Shown here: one piece after another, positions 20,613-33,464 of the stretch | Position numbering within the stretch: position 1 is the stretch's first letter | How the letters are laid out: the number at the start of each line of letters is the position of its first letter | NCBI GenBank assembly: GCA_905116865.2 | Contig: CAJHNH020002580.1 | Span: forward strand, 715,581-779,580 | Source: Candidula unifasciata | Taxonomy: Eukaryota > Mollusca > Gastropoda > Stylommatophora > Geomitridae | DNA length: 64,000 bases | Direction: 5' to 3' | Notes under the pieces: model-generated | Told to the model about the DNA's origin: nothing | Databases searched by the model: none | Seen by the model: only the letters and a program-made list of their open reading frames with translations | Program-made: the position numbers and the translations under genes

Positions 20613-22164
20613 TTTAATAGTAGTGACAGTCTGACGACGGTGATATACACAGATAGTAGTGACAGTCTGACGACGGCGATATACACAGATAGTAGTGACA
20701 GTCTGACGACGGTGATATACACTGATAGTAGTGACAGTCTGACGACGGTGATATACACAGATAGTAGTGACAGTCTGACGACGGTGATATACACAGATAG
20801 TAGTGACAGTCTAACGACGGTGATATACACAGATAGTAGTGACAGTCTGACGACGGTGATATACACAGATAGTAGTGACAGTCTGACGACGGCGATATAC
20901 ACAGATAGTAGTGACAGTCTGACGACGGTGATATACACAGATAGTAGTGACAGTCTGACGACGGTGATATACACAGATAGTAGTGACAGTCTGACGACGG
21001 TGATATACACTGATAGTAGTGACAGTCTGACGACGGTGATATACACAGATAGTAGTGACAGTCTGACGACGGTGATATACACAGATAGTAGTGACAGTCT
21101 AACGACGGTGATATACACAGATAGTAGTGACAGTCTGACGACGGTGATATACACAGATAGTAGTGACAGTCTAACGACGGTGATATACACAGATAGTAGT
21201 GACAGTCTGACGACGGTGATATACACAGATAGTAGTGACAGTCTAACGACGGTGATATACACAGATAGTAGTGACAGTCTGACGACGGTGATATACACAG
21301 ATAGTAGTGACAGTCTGACGACGGTGATATACACAGATAGAAGTGACAGTCTGACGACGGTGATATACACAGATAGTAGTGACAGTCTGACGACGGTGAT
21401 ATACACAGATAGTAGTGACAGTCTGACGACGGTGATATACACAGATAGTAGTGACAGTCTGACGACGGTGATATACACAGATAGTAGTGACAGTCTGACG
21501 ACGGTGATATACACAGATAGTAGTGACAGTCTGACGACGGTGATATACACAGATAGTAGTGACAGTCTGACGACGGTGATATACACAGATAGTAGTGACA
21601 GTCTGACGACGGTGATATACACAGATAGTAGTAACAGGCTGACGACGGTGATATACACAGATAGTAGTAACAGTCTGACGACGGTGATATACACAGATAG
21701 TAGTGACAGTCTGACGACGGTGATATACACAGATAGTAGTGACAGTCTGACGACGGTGATATACACTGATAGTAGTGATAGTCTGACGACGGTGATATAC
21801 ACAGATAGTAGTGACAGTCTGACGACGGTGATATACACAGATAGTAGTGACAGTCTGACGACGGTGATATACACAGATAGTAGTGACAGTCTGACGACGG
21901 TGATATACTATGATAGTAGTGACAGCCTGACGACGGTGATATACACTGATAGTAGTGACAGTCTGACGACGGTGATATACACAGATAGTAGTGGCAGTCT
22001 GACGACGGTGATATACTATGATAGTAGTGACAGTCTGACGACGGTGATATACACTGATAATAGTGACAGTCTGACGACGGTGATATACACAGATAGTAGT
22101 GACAGTCTGACGACGGTGATATACACTGATAGTAGTGACAGTCTGAAGACGGTGATTTACCAGC
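20613..22164. repeat. 36-bp minisatellite, about 43 units, open on both strands
   Basis: The unit contains GATATACACAGATAGTAGTG and ACAGTCTGACGACGGT. Because 36 is divisible by three, long open frames result: plus strand 20640-22187 (repeating IYTDSSDSLTTV, beginning at GTG with no ATG) and minus-strand frames of 310-523 residues. Many variants are third-position changes in the plus frame (ACA/ACT Thr, CTG/CTA Leu), but no initiator, signal, domain or splice context supports a gene. The right edge lies 38 bases from module copy 2. Confidence 0.93.
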
Positions 22165-22201
22165 ATCTTGCTCATTTTCTGTCATGATCTACCTCCTTTT
22201 A

Positions 22202-22386
22202 CCCCACCAGGACATCACACAAGCGATAAATCCCCGATGAGACAAAGTGCCACCATGTGGATGAGGATCACCCGTGGAGAGGTACCAGAAACCGCGTTCA
22301 GCCATTAGACCATATTTATGGTCGGGCTATATTTCGGCTCTTGGCAAGAGCCAGAGTAGGGCTTCAAATAACGAAAAATTGCATCC
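22202..22386 (-). mobile_element. Array-associated module, copy 2
   Basis: In reverse complement it reads GCAATTTTTCG, GAAGCCC, ACCATAAATATGGTCTAATG, ACCTCTCCACGGGTGATCCT, GGTGGCACTTTGTCTCATCG and TGTGATGTCCTGGTGGGG. That last end faces the 36-bp array. Word order matches copy 1 at 12905 with local substitutions. Confidence 0.72.
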
Positions 22387-23300
22387 CAGAATAGGATGAC
22401 AAGATAAATGAAATACTTTTATCCTGACGACATTTCCACCGCAGATGAATAACTGGTCATGGTCGGGATTAGTAGATCAAGCAAGAAAAGCATTCAGCTG
22501 TAATCGCACTTTCAGATCCAGCTGCGATTCGTTGCAGCCCACAACCGGTGTTCGAAACTGGGCGGTTCCTGTCTGGGGTTAACCCAGCCTCTAGGTAACG
22601 GGTACCAGCGTTAACACTCTAGGGCAGGGTAAATGGAGGAACGTCGCTGTAGCTACGAAGTTTTGTGCGGAAGGCGACACAGGCGGACAGTTTATTATCA
22701 GCTGTCCGTACTGGTGGCAGAGCACTTATGGTTTTTAACCGTACGCAATGACGCTGGTTCACATTTCCCGACTTTATTTTTACTTTTTATGATCGGGACT
22801 GATTCGGTTAAGCTTCCCTGTTAGTTAAATTGCCAGCATCCACATGATCGTCAGGACGTTGATAGAACCTTGCTCCCATCACAGCTTGTCTGAAAGAAGC
22901 TTAGTTTATCGTCAGCTATCTCTCCTAAAGCATTTTTTGTTTCTGTCCACTATGTCTCTTATGTCCCTGTGAAGATCTTCGAGCTAGTCGGCACCTGCCG
23001 CTCTTGTCCAGTATCATGCCCTCTGCATGTTTCCAGCAACGTACAAATTTTAATAGATACCAGGAACGTCACGTCCTTTCATCCCCCCCCCCCCCTTTTC
23101 CCTAGCAACCCTTTCATATCAATAATTTAAAGTGTCCACCAATTTTAGAACATTTAAGAGCAAATTGTAGAACATTTAAGTGTCCATTATTATTAGAACA
23201 TTTAATAGGAGTATCCAGAATAACAATTTTAGGATATGTAACAGGAGTGTCCCCGCTAGAAAGAGACAAAAACTCGGGTGTCTAAGCAGTGGGGCTAACT
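22387..23300. other. Partial SINE and unassigned sequence
   Basis: 22540-22620 has GGTGTTCGAAACTGGG (B-box-like), AACCCAGCCTCTAGG and GGGTACCAGCG, a decayed family B piece. At 23140-23240 the phrase AGAACATTTAAKWG recurs three times. A run of 13 Cs lies at 23083-23095. No gene recognised. Confidence 0.45.
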
Positions 23301-23324
23301 GGTAGGTGACAGTATTTGCGCCCT

Positions 23325-23640
23325 ATAGTGGCTGGCTCTGCACAACTTGGTGGAATACTGATGCATGATTAGGCAGACGTGGTTAGTGCCTTGTGGGAGA
23401 GCGTGTACAGTTCGGAGGAGCAGATGGATCACCACAGTCTTGTAGACTGATGCAGTGGGGGAGTGACGAGAGGTTCTGGCAGATGCTGGAGGCTCAGAGG
23501 AATGGCAAAACGGACGTTTAATCAGAATGCTACTGGCACCATTAGTTTCGGAACTCTTCGCTGGCTACTGAAGATGGGGACGGGGCAATTGTGAGAATTC
23601 CACGAGTGCTGTGATGTCGGTTCTTGAATCAACTCAACTC
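23325..23640 (+). pseudogene. LINE RNase H-downstream fragment
   Basis: Plus-strand translation at about 23515-23610 gives FNQNATGTISFGTLRWLLKM followed by GTGQL, a stop and EFHECCD. Upstream frames contain AGSAQL and ADVVSALWESVYSSEEQ. It parallels 13890-14400 and is a second decayed copy of the same retroelement family, truncated before the catalytic RNase H motifs. Confidence 0.65.
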
Positions 23641-24490
23641 AACTCAACGCCCTCTATACTCTGGCTTGGATCTGTCAATTAAGTCTGTAATCTTCTGTAC
23701 ATTTGTTTCTTAGTTATTTGAAGATATAGGTTTGCCGAAACATACTTAGAGTCACCAAATGAAAAGACAAAGGCCTTTCACAGAGATAAATGTACGCTAT
23801 GAACCCTAAGGGATTAAGATGCTGAAGATGCCCAAGCTAACAAAAGTGAGTGAAGAAAAAACATGCAGATAAAGGAACAGACAGCAAGATGAGTGTTTCT
23901 CAACCTTGTGCCGCCCGCGGTCCACAAAGAAAAGCACACCTGATAGTTAAATAAAACATAGGGGGGAAAATGGAGTCCGTGCCGTGTGGCTTTAATTGTG
24001 ATATCTCTCCACAACTTTCTGTCTTAGGTACTTTAAATCAACTATGACACAAATGATCCTCCATGCCATAATGTCAGACTGGCCAGTATCTGTTCTCTCG
24101 GTCTCCCTCTGCCTCTCCTTTCCTTTAACTTTCCTACTGTCATGATGTACTCCAGTTTTCTCATTCTCCATCACATGACCAAAGAATGTAGATTGTCTCT
24201 TTCTGTTGTAGGCTTGTTAAATACAATGTCACGAAATTATTTCTAAACTGATCGACATCTGTTTATTCTTATCCTTGAGATGTTAATACTACCGAATGTA
24301 ATCCTGGAGGATTAAAAAAAAAAAAAAACCCACCTTACCCTGTTACATGATCAGGCAGCCATTTTGGCTACCCACTTGTGGGACGCTGCCCACCGCTTCA
24401 AGAACGCTGGGCTAGACAAGTGAAGTGAGGGATAGGGGTACTGGAGGTCAGACAGATAGACAAGTGCGGGATGTTGAGGACATAGAAACA
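23641..24490. other. Unassigned stretch with two hAT-like end words
   Basis: GAGTGTTTCTCAACCTTGTG at 23891 and, inverted, CTTCAAGAACGCTGGG at about 24398 resemble hAT ends facing each other about 510 bases apart, but no matching 8-bp target duplication was found. An A-rich run lies at 24315-24328. Confidence 0.35.
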
Positions 24491-24492
24491 GC

Positions 24493-24493
<1 letters not shown>

Positions 24494-24575
<82 letters not shown>

Positions 24576-24673
24576 CATCACGAATTAACAACAACAGTGA
24601 AATTTATACAAGAGACAAAATTGCTGATATAGACAACTTATTTCAGGCGAACGAAAGAAGAAGAAGAAGAAGA

Positions 24674-24740
<67 letters not shown>
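24494..24740. repeat. Two GA microsatellites with an AAG block
   Basis: GA at 24497-24573 (about 38 units); AAG at 24656-24675 running into GA at 24676-24739. The minus-strand Ser-Leu frame is an artefact. Confidence 0.95.
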
Positions 24741-24743
<3 letters not shown>

Positions 24744-25794
24744 TAAGCATACAGATCTACAAAGAAGTGGGTAGAAAGATTGATATTCTCCCTATGTAAC
24801 ACAATTTGTATGCTAGGGGGAATTTCCGTTGTCGATGAAGTGATTGTGGAGAAGCGACAGCCTAGTTACAGGAGAGGCTAGATACAACAGACTCATCAAT
24901 GCCAAGTCCACTTGCCGCGCCGCCTCCTCTCTGCTAACTTTAAGTCTCCTTGTTTGTCGTGTAACAAAGAAACAGCTGTAGGAAGCTGCCCGTTCCCACG
25001 GATAATTCCTGCCCTAGCGGTTCACAGCATAGTTATCATCAACACAAACAATGGGAATCCTCTAGCTGGGTGGCTGTTTACACGCTGTCTCACTAAACTG
25101 CGGTTTTTTACTGCAGATTCGCCTCCCAGTTTTGTATCGCATAACTCATAACATGCTCTCCTCGTTCCTCCTCCTTCTTCTGCCCCCTTCCTCCCGCCCC
25201 CTCCAACAGACCCCTATTTTTCCGCTCCTCGTATGGAATATAATACCCTGTCAGCCAGCTCCTGCAGCTCACTCCATACCCCCTCAGTCTTATTCACGGG
25301 AGTCTACAGTAGTTATCTTCCCTGTGTATATTTCGTTCTCCCTCCCACCCACCCCCAATTGGGAGTGGGGAGGAGGCTCTGAGGTGAAGTAGCCTGGCCG
25401 CCAGCATCGAGCTCTGAAAGCTGTGGTTTCTTTTCACAGACGTATCGTTTAAATAACAGCGCAGTTTTCGTGGAGATCTCTGATGATCATCGCTGAAGCT
25501 TAATAGTTCGTGCTTGATGCGACGCTTTCGGCAGGTATCTAGCAGTTCTGCGAAGAGAAATTTAACCAAACGCTTATTAATCCTGTGCCATGAGGACGAA
25601 ATGGAATATTTTTAGGGCTGCAACTTACCAAATTATTGTGTAGCTAACCATATTAAAGCTTTACTAGGCTATACTTTGGCAGTATTCAGTGCGGATATAA
25701 CTATTCTGCTTTCGTTTATAGCTACATCATCAACACATTGGGGCAACCCTTCTAATTGCAGTCTTACGATACGAGTGTCAAGCGGCAGTATTGC

Positions 25795-25795
<1 letters not shown>
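24741..25795. other. Unassigned stretch
   Basis: No recognisable gene. Open frames at 24912-25151, 25132-25392 and 25294-25569 (minus) overlap one another and show no domain. A pyrimidine tract ending in CAG at about 25440 looks like a splice acceptor, but no exon could be supported. Confidence 0.3.

Positions 25796-25796
<1 letters not shown>

Positions 25797-25868
<72 letters not shown>
25797..25868. repeat. TTA microsatellite, 24 units
   Basis: Uninterrupted TTA/ATT; a short GT repeat follows at 25920-25938. Confidence 0.96.
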
Positions 25869-25870
<2 letters not shown>

Positions 25871-25939
25871 ACCATCTCCAATCTCAAACTAGATATTGTG
25901 ATATCACATGCCCTGATTTTGTGTGTGTGTGTGTGTGTG

Positions 25940-27090
25940 CACCAAGTTAGGTAAATTTACTTTTGCTATGAGCCCTCCTGCACTTCGTCTGCCTCTCAAC
26001 AGACAGTCACCTTTACAGATAATCACATCACCTGGGGGGGGGGGGGGGGAATTGTCATGAATCATTTGTTGAACTTCTGCTTCAGCAGCACTAGCTGGCT
26101 AGTCCCTGCACCCACGTCCTAGAGTGATTAGAACCCCACACATATATGATTCTTGCTCCCACACTTTGACCCAATCTCCTCGGCCAATTTATCAAACCTG
26201 CATGCATGTCTAATTGTGTCTTCAGCTTGCGCCATCCAAGACTTTCCATTTTTTTTTTTTCTTCACTTTGCGACCTTTAGCATTACATAGGGCTTCATGA
26301 AGGAGGTGCTTCTTGTCTGCAGCTACTCTGAGGTACGAGTTTACTGGCAGAAGTTTGAGCCTAACTACACCCCTAGGCAGTGTGAATATCTATCGCATAC
26401 ACATTACCGGGGCAGATTCGTTACTATCTGCAAGTCTAATCTTCATGCCAGCGGGTCCACTCGTTCATTACCTTATACTCCGACATATCCAGGTGTGTAG
26501 ATCCAGGTGAAGGACGTTGAGTGTGACTTCAAATACGGTTTAACCATTACAGCACATGCTGACTGTCCCAATATTCTGAGGCATGTCTGAAATTACCACG
26601 GTATGTCTGGTAGTCTTAGTTTCAGCGTCATAGCAAACGGGTCACCCCATCTTTGCTCCGCTCCTGTGCCAACGAAAAACACACAGAAGGTTTATCACAG
26701 TATTAGAATTGCAGTTCATCATTGATGGTAGCAGAATTTAATCACATACGGGCACCACAACACTGCACGACAGGCATCGCGCCATTTTCTGAATCTACAA
26801 TTCACACCAACACGTTGGTCACAGTCGAAAAAAACATTCAAAATGCAATCCGCAGCTCACAGGGTCACGCCATGCATTCAACTCAAAAGCTGGGCGACGA
26901 AACTATATCCAGTCTACAAATGGAGAAAAAATGCATCGGCCACCGTCCGGCAGAAGCAACAAATGTGCATCTGTTTCGAACAGTGCCGCTGCCTAACGTC
27001 CATTTTGACCACGGTATGTGAAGCTGATCATTCTACTGACCTTGCAAGTGCTATGAAACTGTTGTTATCTCGTACAAACGATACAATAGT
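25940..27090. other. Unassigned stretch with a G16 tract
   Basis: G homopolymer at 26034-26049. Overlapping short frames at 26297-26510 and 26722-27328 show no conserved motif. No RNA or transposon end recognised. Confidence 0.3.
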
Positions 27091-27105
27091 GATGATGATG
27101 ATGAC

Positions 27106-27148
<43 letters not shown>
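27090..27148. repeat. GAT microsatellite
   Basis: GATGAT repeats with one ACT interruption at about 27104-27106. Confidence 0.95.
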
Positions 27149-27365
27149 ATCAGTGGTAGTGCCGCATGTAAGAGTAAGGGTTTGATAATAATGAATACGG
27201 CGGCAAAAGAGCCAATCAAAACAGAAAAGCAGGAAATAATATTGAAAGACCGACCAGATGTGACGAGACTGCAAAAACTCAGAATTACGCATGGACGCAA
27301 TTCATCAAGTAATGAAAACGGGAAATAATGTCCGCGGGTAGGCTGGAGAGCGGGGAGAAAGGAGG

Positions 27366-28131
<766 letters not shown>

Positions 28132-28134
28132 GTG

Positions 28135-28705
28135 TTAATGATTTTCTAAATAAATGCGTTCCCGCGTAGGTTATTACGAAACTGCTGTAAAAACTCAGCT
28201 CATCGTAAATAAAAACAACGAAACAAATTTTTTCGCATAAAAATACACGCAGAAGTTTATCGATTAAAAGAATGTGGAGTTTTGATGATTTATGATGCGA
28301 AATTTACAGTTACCCTCTCTATCTTTCAATCCTCCTCCATATTAGTTCTGGTTGCCCGACTTCCCTTTTTTCATCTGAATTTATACTGGCTTTATTTTTA
28401 CTGCCTTATCTATAGCTGGCTGATTGCTTTCCCTCTTCTGCTTGTTTCTATGTATTTAATTCGGCTTTATTTCTGCTGTATTAGCTCCACACCTTTCTTA
28501 TTACATTTTACCCCATTCAGTTTAGTGAGAAATATGTGTGGACGGTGCAAAGATGGAGTCGGACAGAAGAGAGAAGAAAACACGAGCGTAACAGACCCAG
28601 TTATAAGTCTACGACTGTTTTTCGTAGCGTTGCTTTCAAAGACGCGTATTTGCGCATCGGTTTACTTTTGGACATCGGTGTTTAACGGGAGAGAGAAGTG
28701 TTGCT
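28135..28705. other. Unassigned AT-rich stretch
   Basis: The open frame at 28282-28707 (141 residues) is hydrophobic in its first 90 residues because of T-richness. No domain, no Kozak-type context and no conserved cysteine pattern; judged unlikely to be a gene. Confidence 0.35.
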
Positions 28706-28709
28706 AACA

Positions 28710-30592
28710 TGCCTACTCACACACATATCCACCAAGGACAAATCAAACATAACTCCACACCTCCACCAAGGACAAACCAAACATACCTCCTCACCTCCAC
28801 CAAAGACAAACCTAACATAAGTCCATACCTCCACCAAGGACAACCATAACATAACTCCACGCCTCCACCAAGGACAACCTTAACATAAATCCACACCTCA
28901 ACCAAGGACAACCCTTACATAACTCCACACCTCCACCAAAGACAACCCTAACATAACTCTACGCCTCCACCAAGGACAAACCTAACATAACTCCATACCT
29001 CCACCAAAGACAACCCTAACATAACTCCATACCTTCACAAAGGACAACCATAACATAACTCCACACCTACACCAAGGACAACCCTAAAATAACTCCACAC
29101 CTCCACCAAGGACAACCCTAAGATAACTAACTTCCCACTCCACCAAAGACAACCCTAACATAACTCCCCACTCCACCAAGGACAACCCTAACATAGCTCC
29201 ACACCTCCACCAAGGACAACCCTAACATAACTCCACGCCTCCACCAAGGACAACCCTAACATAACTCCACACCTCCACCGAGGACAACCATAACATAACT
29301 CCATACCTCTACCTAGGACAAACCTAACATAACTCCACACCTCCACCAAGGACAAACCTAACATAACTCCATACCTCCACCAAGGACAACCATAACATAA
29401 CTCCACGCCTCCACCAAAGACAACCCTAACATAACTCCACACCTCCACCAAGGACAACCCTTACATAACTCCACACCTCCACCAAGGACAACCCTAACAT
29501 AACTCCACGCCTCCACCAAGGACAAACCTAACATAACTCCATACCTCCACCAAAGACAACCCTAACATAACTCCGTACCTTCACAAAGGACAACCATAAC
29601 ATAACTCCACACCTACACCAAGGACAACCCTAACATAACTCCACACCTCCACCAAGGACAACCCTAAGATAACTAACTTCCCACTCCACCAAAGACAACC
29701 CTAACATAACTCCCCACTCCACCAAGGACAACCCTAACATAGCTCCACACCTCCACCAAGGACAACCCTAATATAACTCCACTCCTCCACCAAGGACAAC
29801 CCTAACATAACTCCACACCTCCACCGAGGACAACCATAACATAACTCCATACCTCCACCTAGGACAAACCTAACATAACTCCACACCTCCACCAAGGACA
29901 AACCTAAAAAAACTCCATACCTCCACCAAGGACAACCATAACATAACTCCATGCCTCCACCAAAGACAACCCTAACATAACTCCACACCTCCACCAAGGA
30001 CAACCCTTACATAACTCCACACCTCCACCAAGGACAACCCTAACATAACTCCACACCTCCACCAATGACAACCCTAACATAACTCCACACTTCCACCAAA
30101 GACAACCCTAACATAACTCCATACCTTCACAAAGGCAACCATAACATAACTCCACACCTACACCAAGGACAACCCTAACATAACTCCACACCTCACACCA
30201 AGGACAACCCTAAGATAACTAACTCCCCACTCCACCAAAGACCACCCTAACAGAACTCCCCACTCCACCAAGGACAACCCTAACATAGCTCCACACCTCC
30301 ACCAAGGACAACCCTAACATAACTCCACACCTCCACCGAGGACAACCATAACATAACTCCATACCTCCACCTAGGACAAACCTAACATAACTCCACACCT
30401 CCACTAATTACAAACCTAACATAACTCCATACCTCCACCAAGGACAACCCTAACATAACTCCACGCCTCCACCAAGGACAACCCTAACATAACTCCACAC
30501 CTCCACCAAAGACAACCCTAACATAACTCCACACCTCCACTAAGGACAACCCTAACATAACTCCACACCTCCACCAAGGACAAACCTAATGT
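28710..30592. repeat. 34-bp minisatellite, about 55 units, with a 546-bp higher-order repeat
   Basis: The unit contains CATAACTCCACACCTCCACC and AAGGACAACCCTAA. Marker variants recur together (TAAGATAACTAACTTCCCAC at 29112, 29658 and, modified, 30211; CATAGCTCCACACC at 29193, 29739 and 30281), giving a period of 546 bases, about 16 units. The third block is shortened by small deletions. Minus-strand frames (Val-Glu-Val-Trp-Ser-Tyr-type strings) break and reopen with the same period. Not a gene. Confidence 0.95.
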
Positions 30593-30716
30593 TTATAAAC
30601 CAAACGGCTGGGCAACCAAGAGTCTACCAGTTCGCCGCTCGTCAAGCCTACTAACGACTGATTCAAATGTGGCTAGACGACTGTATCTGTGTCACTGTGT
30701 TCGTTTTCTACATATT

Positions 30717-30731
30717 CTCTCTCTCTCTCTC

Positions 30732-30806
<75 letters not shown>
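30717..30806. repeat. CT microsatellite
   Basis: CT dinucleotides with two TTT interruptions at about 30732 and 30741. Confidence 0.96.
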
Positions 30807-30807
<1 letters not shown>

Positions 30808-31058
30808 AACATTATGTTCACCGTGTTGTAGTGTGGCTCCCTCTTTAGTCACCCCGGAAATTTCAGTTTTCTTTTTTAACTCGCCGTCATTCTCTAAAAA
30901 GGTATGCCAGTATCTTAGTCTATGTGTCTGTGTAACTAAATGTCCTGGCATACTTTTCTCTATCACATATTCTCCCCACACCACGTCCCTCTCCCCCTCC
31001 ACCCCCCGCCCCCCCCCCCCCCTCTAACCTTCGTCTTCTTCTCCTTCTTCAACTTTTT

Positions 31059-31092
<34 letters not shown>

Positions 31093-31290
31093 GTTTCCTC
31101 CCTCTTTTCCGTCTTCTTTTTCTTCTTCTTTTCCCCTTCTCTTTGTACTTGTCCTCCTGTTTTTTTTTCTTTGTTTTTTTTTTTTTCTTCTTCTTCTTTT
31201 AACCTTTTCTTCTTCTTCTTTTTCTTCTTCTTTTTCTTCTTCTTCTTCTTTTTCTTCTTCTTCTTCTTTTTTATCGACCTTAAATAAAAC
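30807..31290. repeat. Pyrimidine-rich block: C14, TTA and TTC tracts
   Basis: 30807-31008 is unassigned. C14 at 31009-31022, TTA at 31061-31092 and interrupted TTC from 31095 to 31271. Lys- and Glu-rich minus-strand frames are artefacts. Confidence 0.85.
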
Positions 31291-32354
31291 AACTTCGAAA
31301 CACCACAACCCACATACTTAACTTCCTTAACACCCCCAAATGAACGAAACCGATTGAGCCGCAAAGTAACCAGACAAGTGCTGAGAGAAGCTGGTCAATA
31401 GGCGAGCAGGGCATGCAGCGCTCCATTAGTTTACCGTTTCTTTCCCCAGGCATCACTTTCTCAACGTTTCCTTGCAAGACATTCTTTTCACGTCAAATTC
31501 GATTTCCATGTTCTTTCCCAGTGAGAGAAGAGGCCGGGCTATTCGCTAGAGTACTTTTTGTTTCCGAAATGGGAGATAGGGGTTACAACCCAATGTATGG
31601 TTTGACATCACCTTTATCATTGCCACAGTGATGAAGCCGATAGCAGTATCTTTTAATTCATAATTCATCAAGTGTCTCTGCAGTCTTCTGCTCGGTTGGT
31701 ATAGATATTCTCCCATGCCATTACGCCACCGTTCAGTACAATGACTCAATTCTCATCTCACTTTCCGTTACCATAACATTTACAACAAATATAGACTGTC
31801 TATAGGGCTGCGCTACCAAGAAAACATTGAGAGGTAAGGGCGATCAACACCCATTATAATTTTCTATGGGAAAAGGGGGGGGGGGGGAAGCACTTGTTTA
31901 ATTATGCAGTTATTATTATTATTATTATTATCATCATCATTGTTATTATTATTATTATGTGCTGACTGGCAGATAGATAAAAACAATATATTTGGAATAA
32001 TAATAAAATGTTTCAAGGGAATATTTCAAAAGAGAATGTTTATACATGGTGGGAGGGGAACAGTGCATCTACTACCTAAAAACTATTGATGCCGGGGAAG
32101 AGGGGGTGCTGACCCCACCCCTACAAACATTTTTTATGGGGAGTGGGAGAGAGGGTAAAGACGCACGAGCTTCCAGGTTCCGGCAGCTACAGAAAGGTAC
32201 TCTGTCCGATAGAAGTAACTAGTTTCTTTTGTGGATTACTCTCTTTTGCGATATCTTCATGCTGTTTATCTATGGCGTCCTTCGCCCTACTTCGATAGAG
32301 CGAATTATTGTAGCAGCATTATATCCTCAAAGCCACAGTCCAAATGGACTAATA
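31291..32354. other. Unassigned stretch
   Basis: G14 at 31875-31888 and a TTA/TCA block at 31911-31957 are the only repeats seen. Short frames at 31413-31749 lack recognisable domains. Confidence 0.35.
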
Positions 32355-32405
32355 AACAGGACTTTTCGCCGGAGCTTTAAGCCTGTGAACAAAGAAGAAG
32401 AAGAA
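32355..32405 (-). mobile_element. Family C repeat fragment, minus strand
   Basis: GCCGGAGCTTTAAGCCTGTG and AACAAAGAAGAAG are the reverse complement of the start of the family C body (TTCTTCTTTG, CAGGCTGTAAACTCCGGC-type), next to its TTC-rich junction. Confidence 0.55.
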
Positions 32406-32513
32406 GTAGGAAGAAGACACAGGAACAGAAAGGAGCAGGGAAAGTGTTTTACATTCGAGGTGACAAGTAACATTAGATGAACATATTTCAGAAGCTTTTA
32501 CTAATTCTCGCTC

Positions 32514-32519
32514 TCTCTT

Positions 32520-32615
<96 letters not shown>

Positions 32616-32755
32616 TTTATCCATAACATGCATTATTAATAACAGGCATTGGTACTCTGAAAAATGAGTGCTTAGAAGGGCCGAATGTCAGACGGGCCTG
32701 CGTGCCCAATTTGTAACCCTTTGAAAATAAAGTTTAGTCGTTCGTTCGTTCTCTA

Positions 32756-32816
<61 letters not shown>

Positions 32817-32860
32817 ATGTATGTGTATGTATATGTGTGTGTGTGTGTCCCTCTCTCTAG
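32514..32860. repeat. CT and CT/GT microsatellites
   Basis: CT at 32522-32611. CT at 32757-32800 continues into GT/GTAT repeats (32801-32848). 32612-32756 is unassigned. Confidence 0.93.
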
Positions 32861-33464
32861 AGTTGTAACTTCAAATATTAAGTAACTCAAATAGCCACTA
32901 TTCCGGTGAACAAGAACAAATATTGGAAACCTCTTTTGCCCCCCCCCCCCTCCCACCCCCACCCCAAGTAAATCTGTATATAATTTGCTATTCGTCACAT
33001 AAATATTAATACAATATAATTATTTTCATTTTTATTATAATTACTGCGCAATATTGAAAAGCAAGGCAAATTATCGGTTCTCATTTTAATTTTCTGTACG
33101 TTGTCTAGTTGTATATGTTGCAAGAGCATAAAGTCTAAGCTCCCACACCAGGCCACATCATTCAGCCGCTGCTGTGCACTGGGCTGCATTCTGTATCCTT
33201 CAACGTATGTACGTTGTCTGACTGTATCCGCTAAGAAAGATCCGCAAGTCTGTATTCTGGACTCACCACAGCACATTATTTAGTGCCAACCCCAATATGA
33301 TGTCTAGCGTATCTGATGACAGCTAAATCTATTTTCCGGTGTCAACTATACGTGTTTAGCTTACAAACAACCATCTTCACCGTAAAATATACTCTATATG
33401 TAAAACAACTGGTAAACGGACCAATTTGCAAGCCTAGATGATACCAGTTCCATATTTTGTGTAG
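32861..33464. other. Unassigned AT-rich stretch
   Basis: C12 at 32939-32950. The minus frame 32995-33276 and plus frame 33101-33283 overlap and neither shows a domain. CGTTGTCTAGTTGTATATGT (33099) and CGTTGTCTGACTGTATCCGC (33212) are a diverged direct repeat about 113 bases apart. Confidence 0.35.

Noticed and set aside
23891..24415. A hAT element of about 520 bp
   Set aside because: End words face each other, but no 8-bp direct duplication was found at either plausible boundary.
24912..25569. Possible exons with an acceptor-like site near 25440
   Set aside because: Overlapping frames on both strands, no recognisable domain and no donor pairing.
28282..28707. Membrane protein of 141 residues
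   Set aside because: Hydrophobicity follows T-richness; no homologous motif, leader or splice evidence.
28710..30592. Telomeric repeat because of CCCTAA words
   Set aside because: CCCTAA is only part of a 34-bp unit and never occurs in direct tandem.
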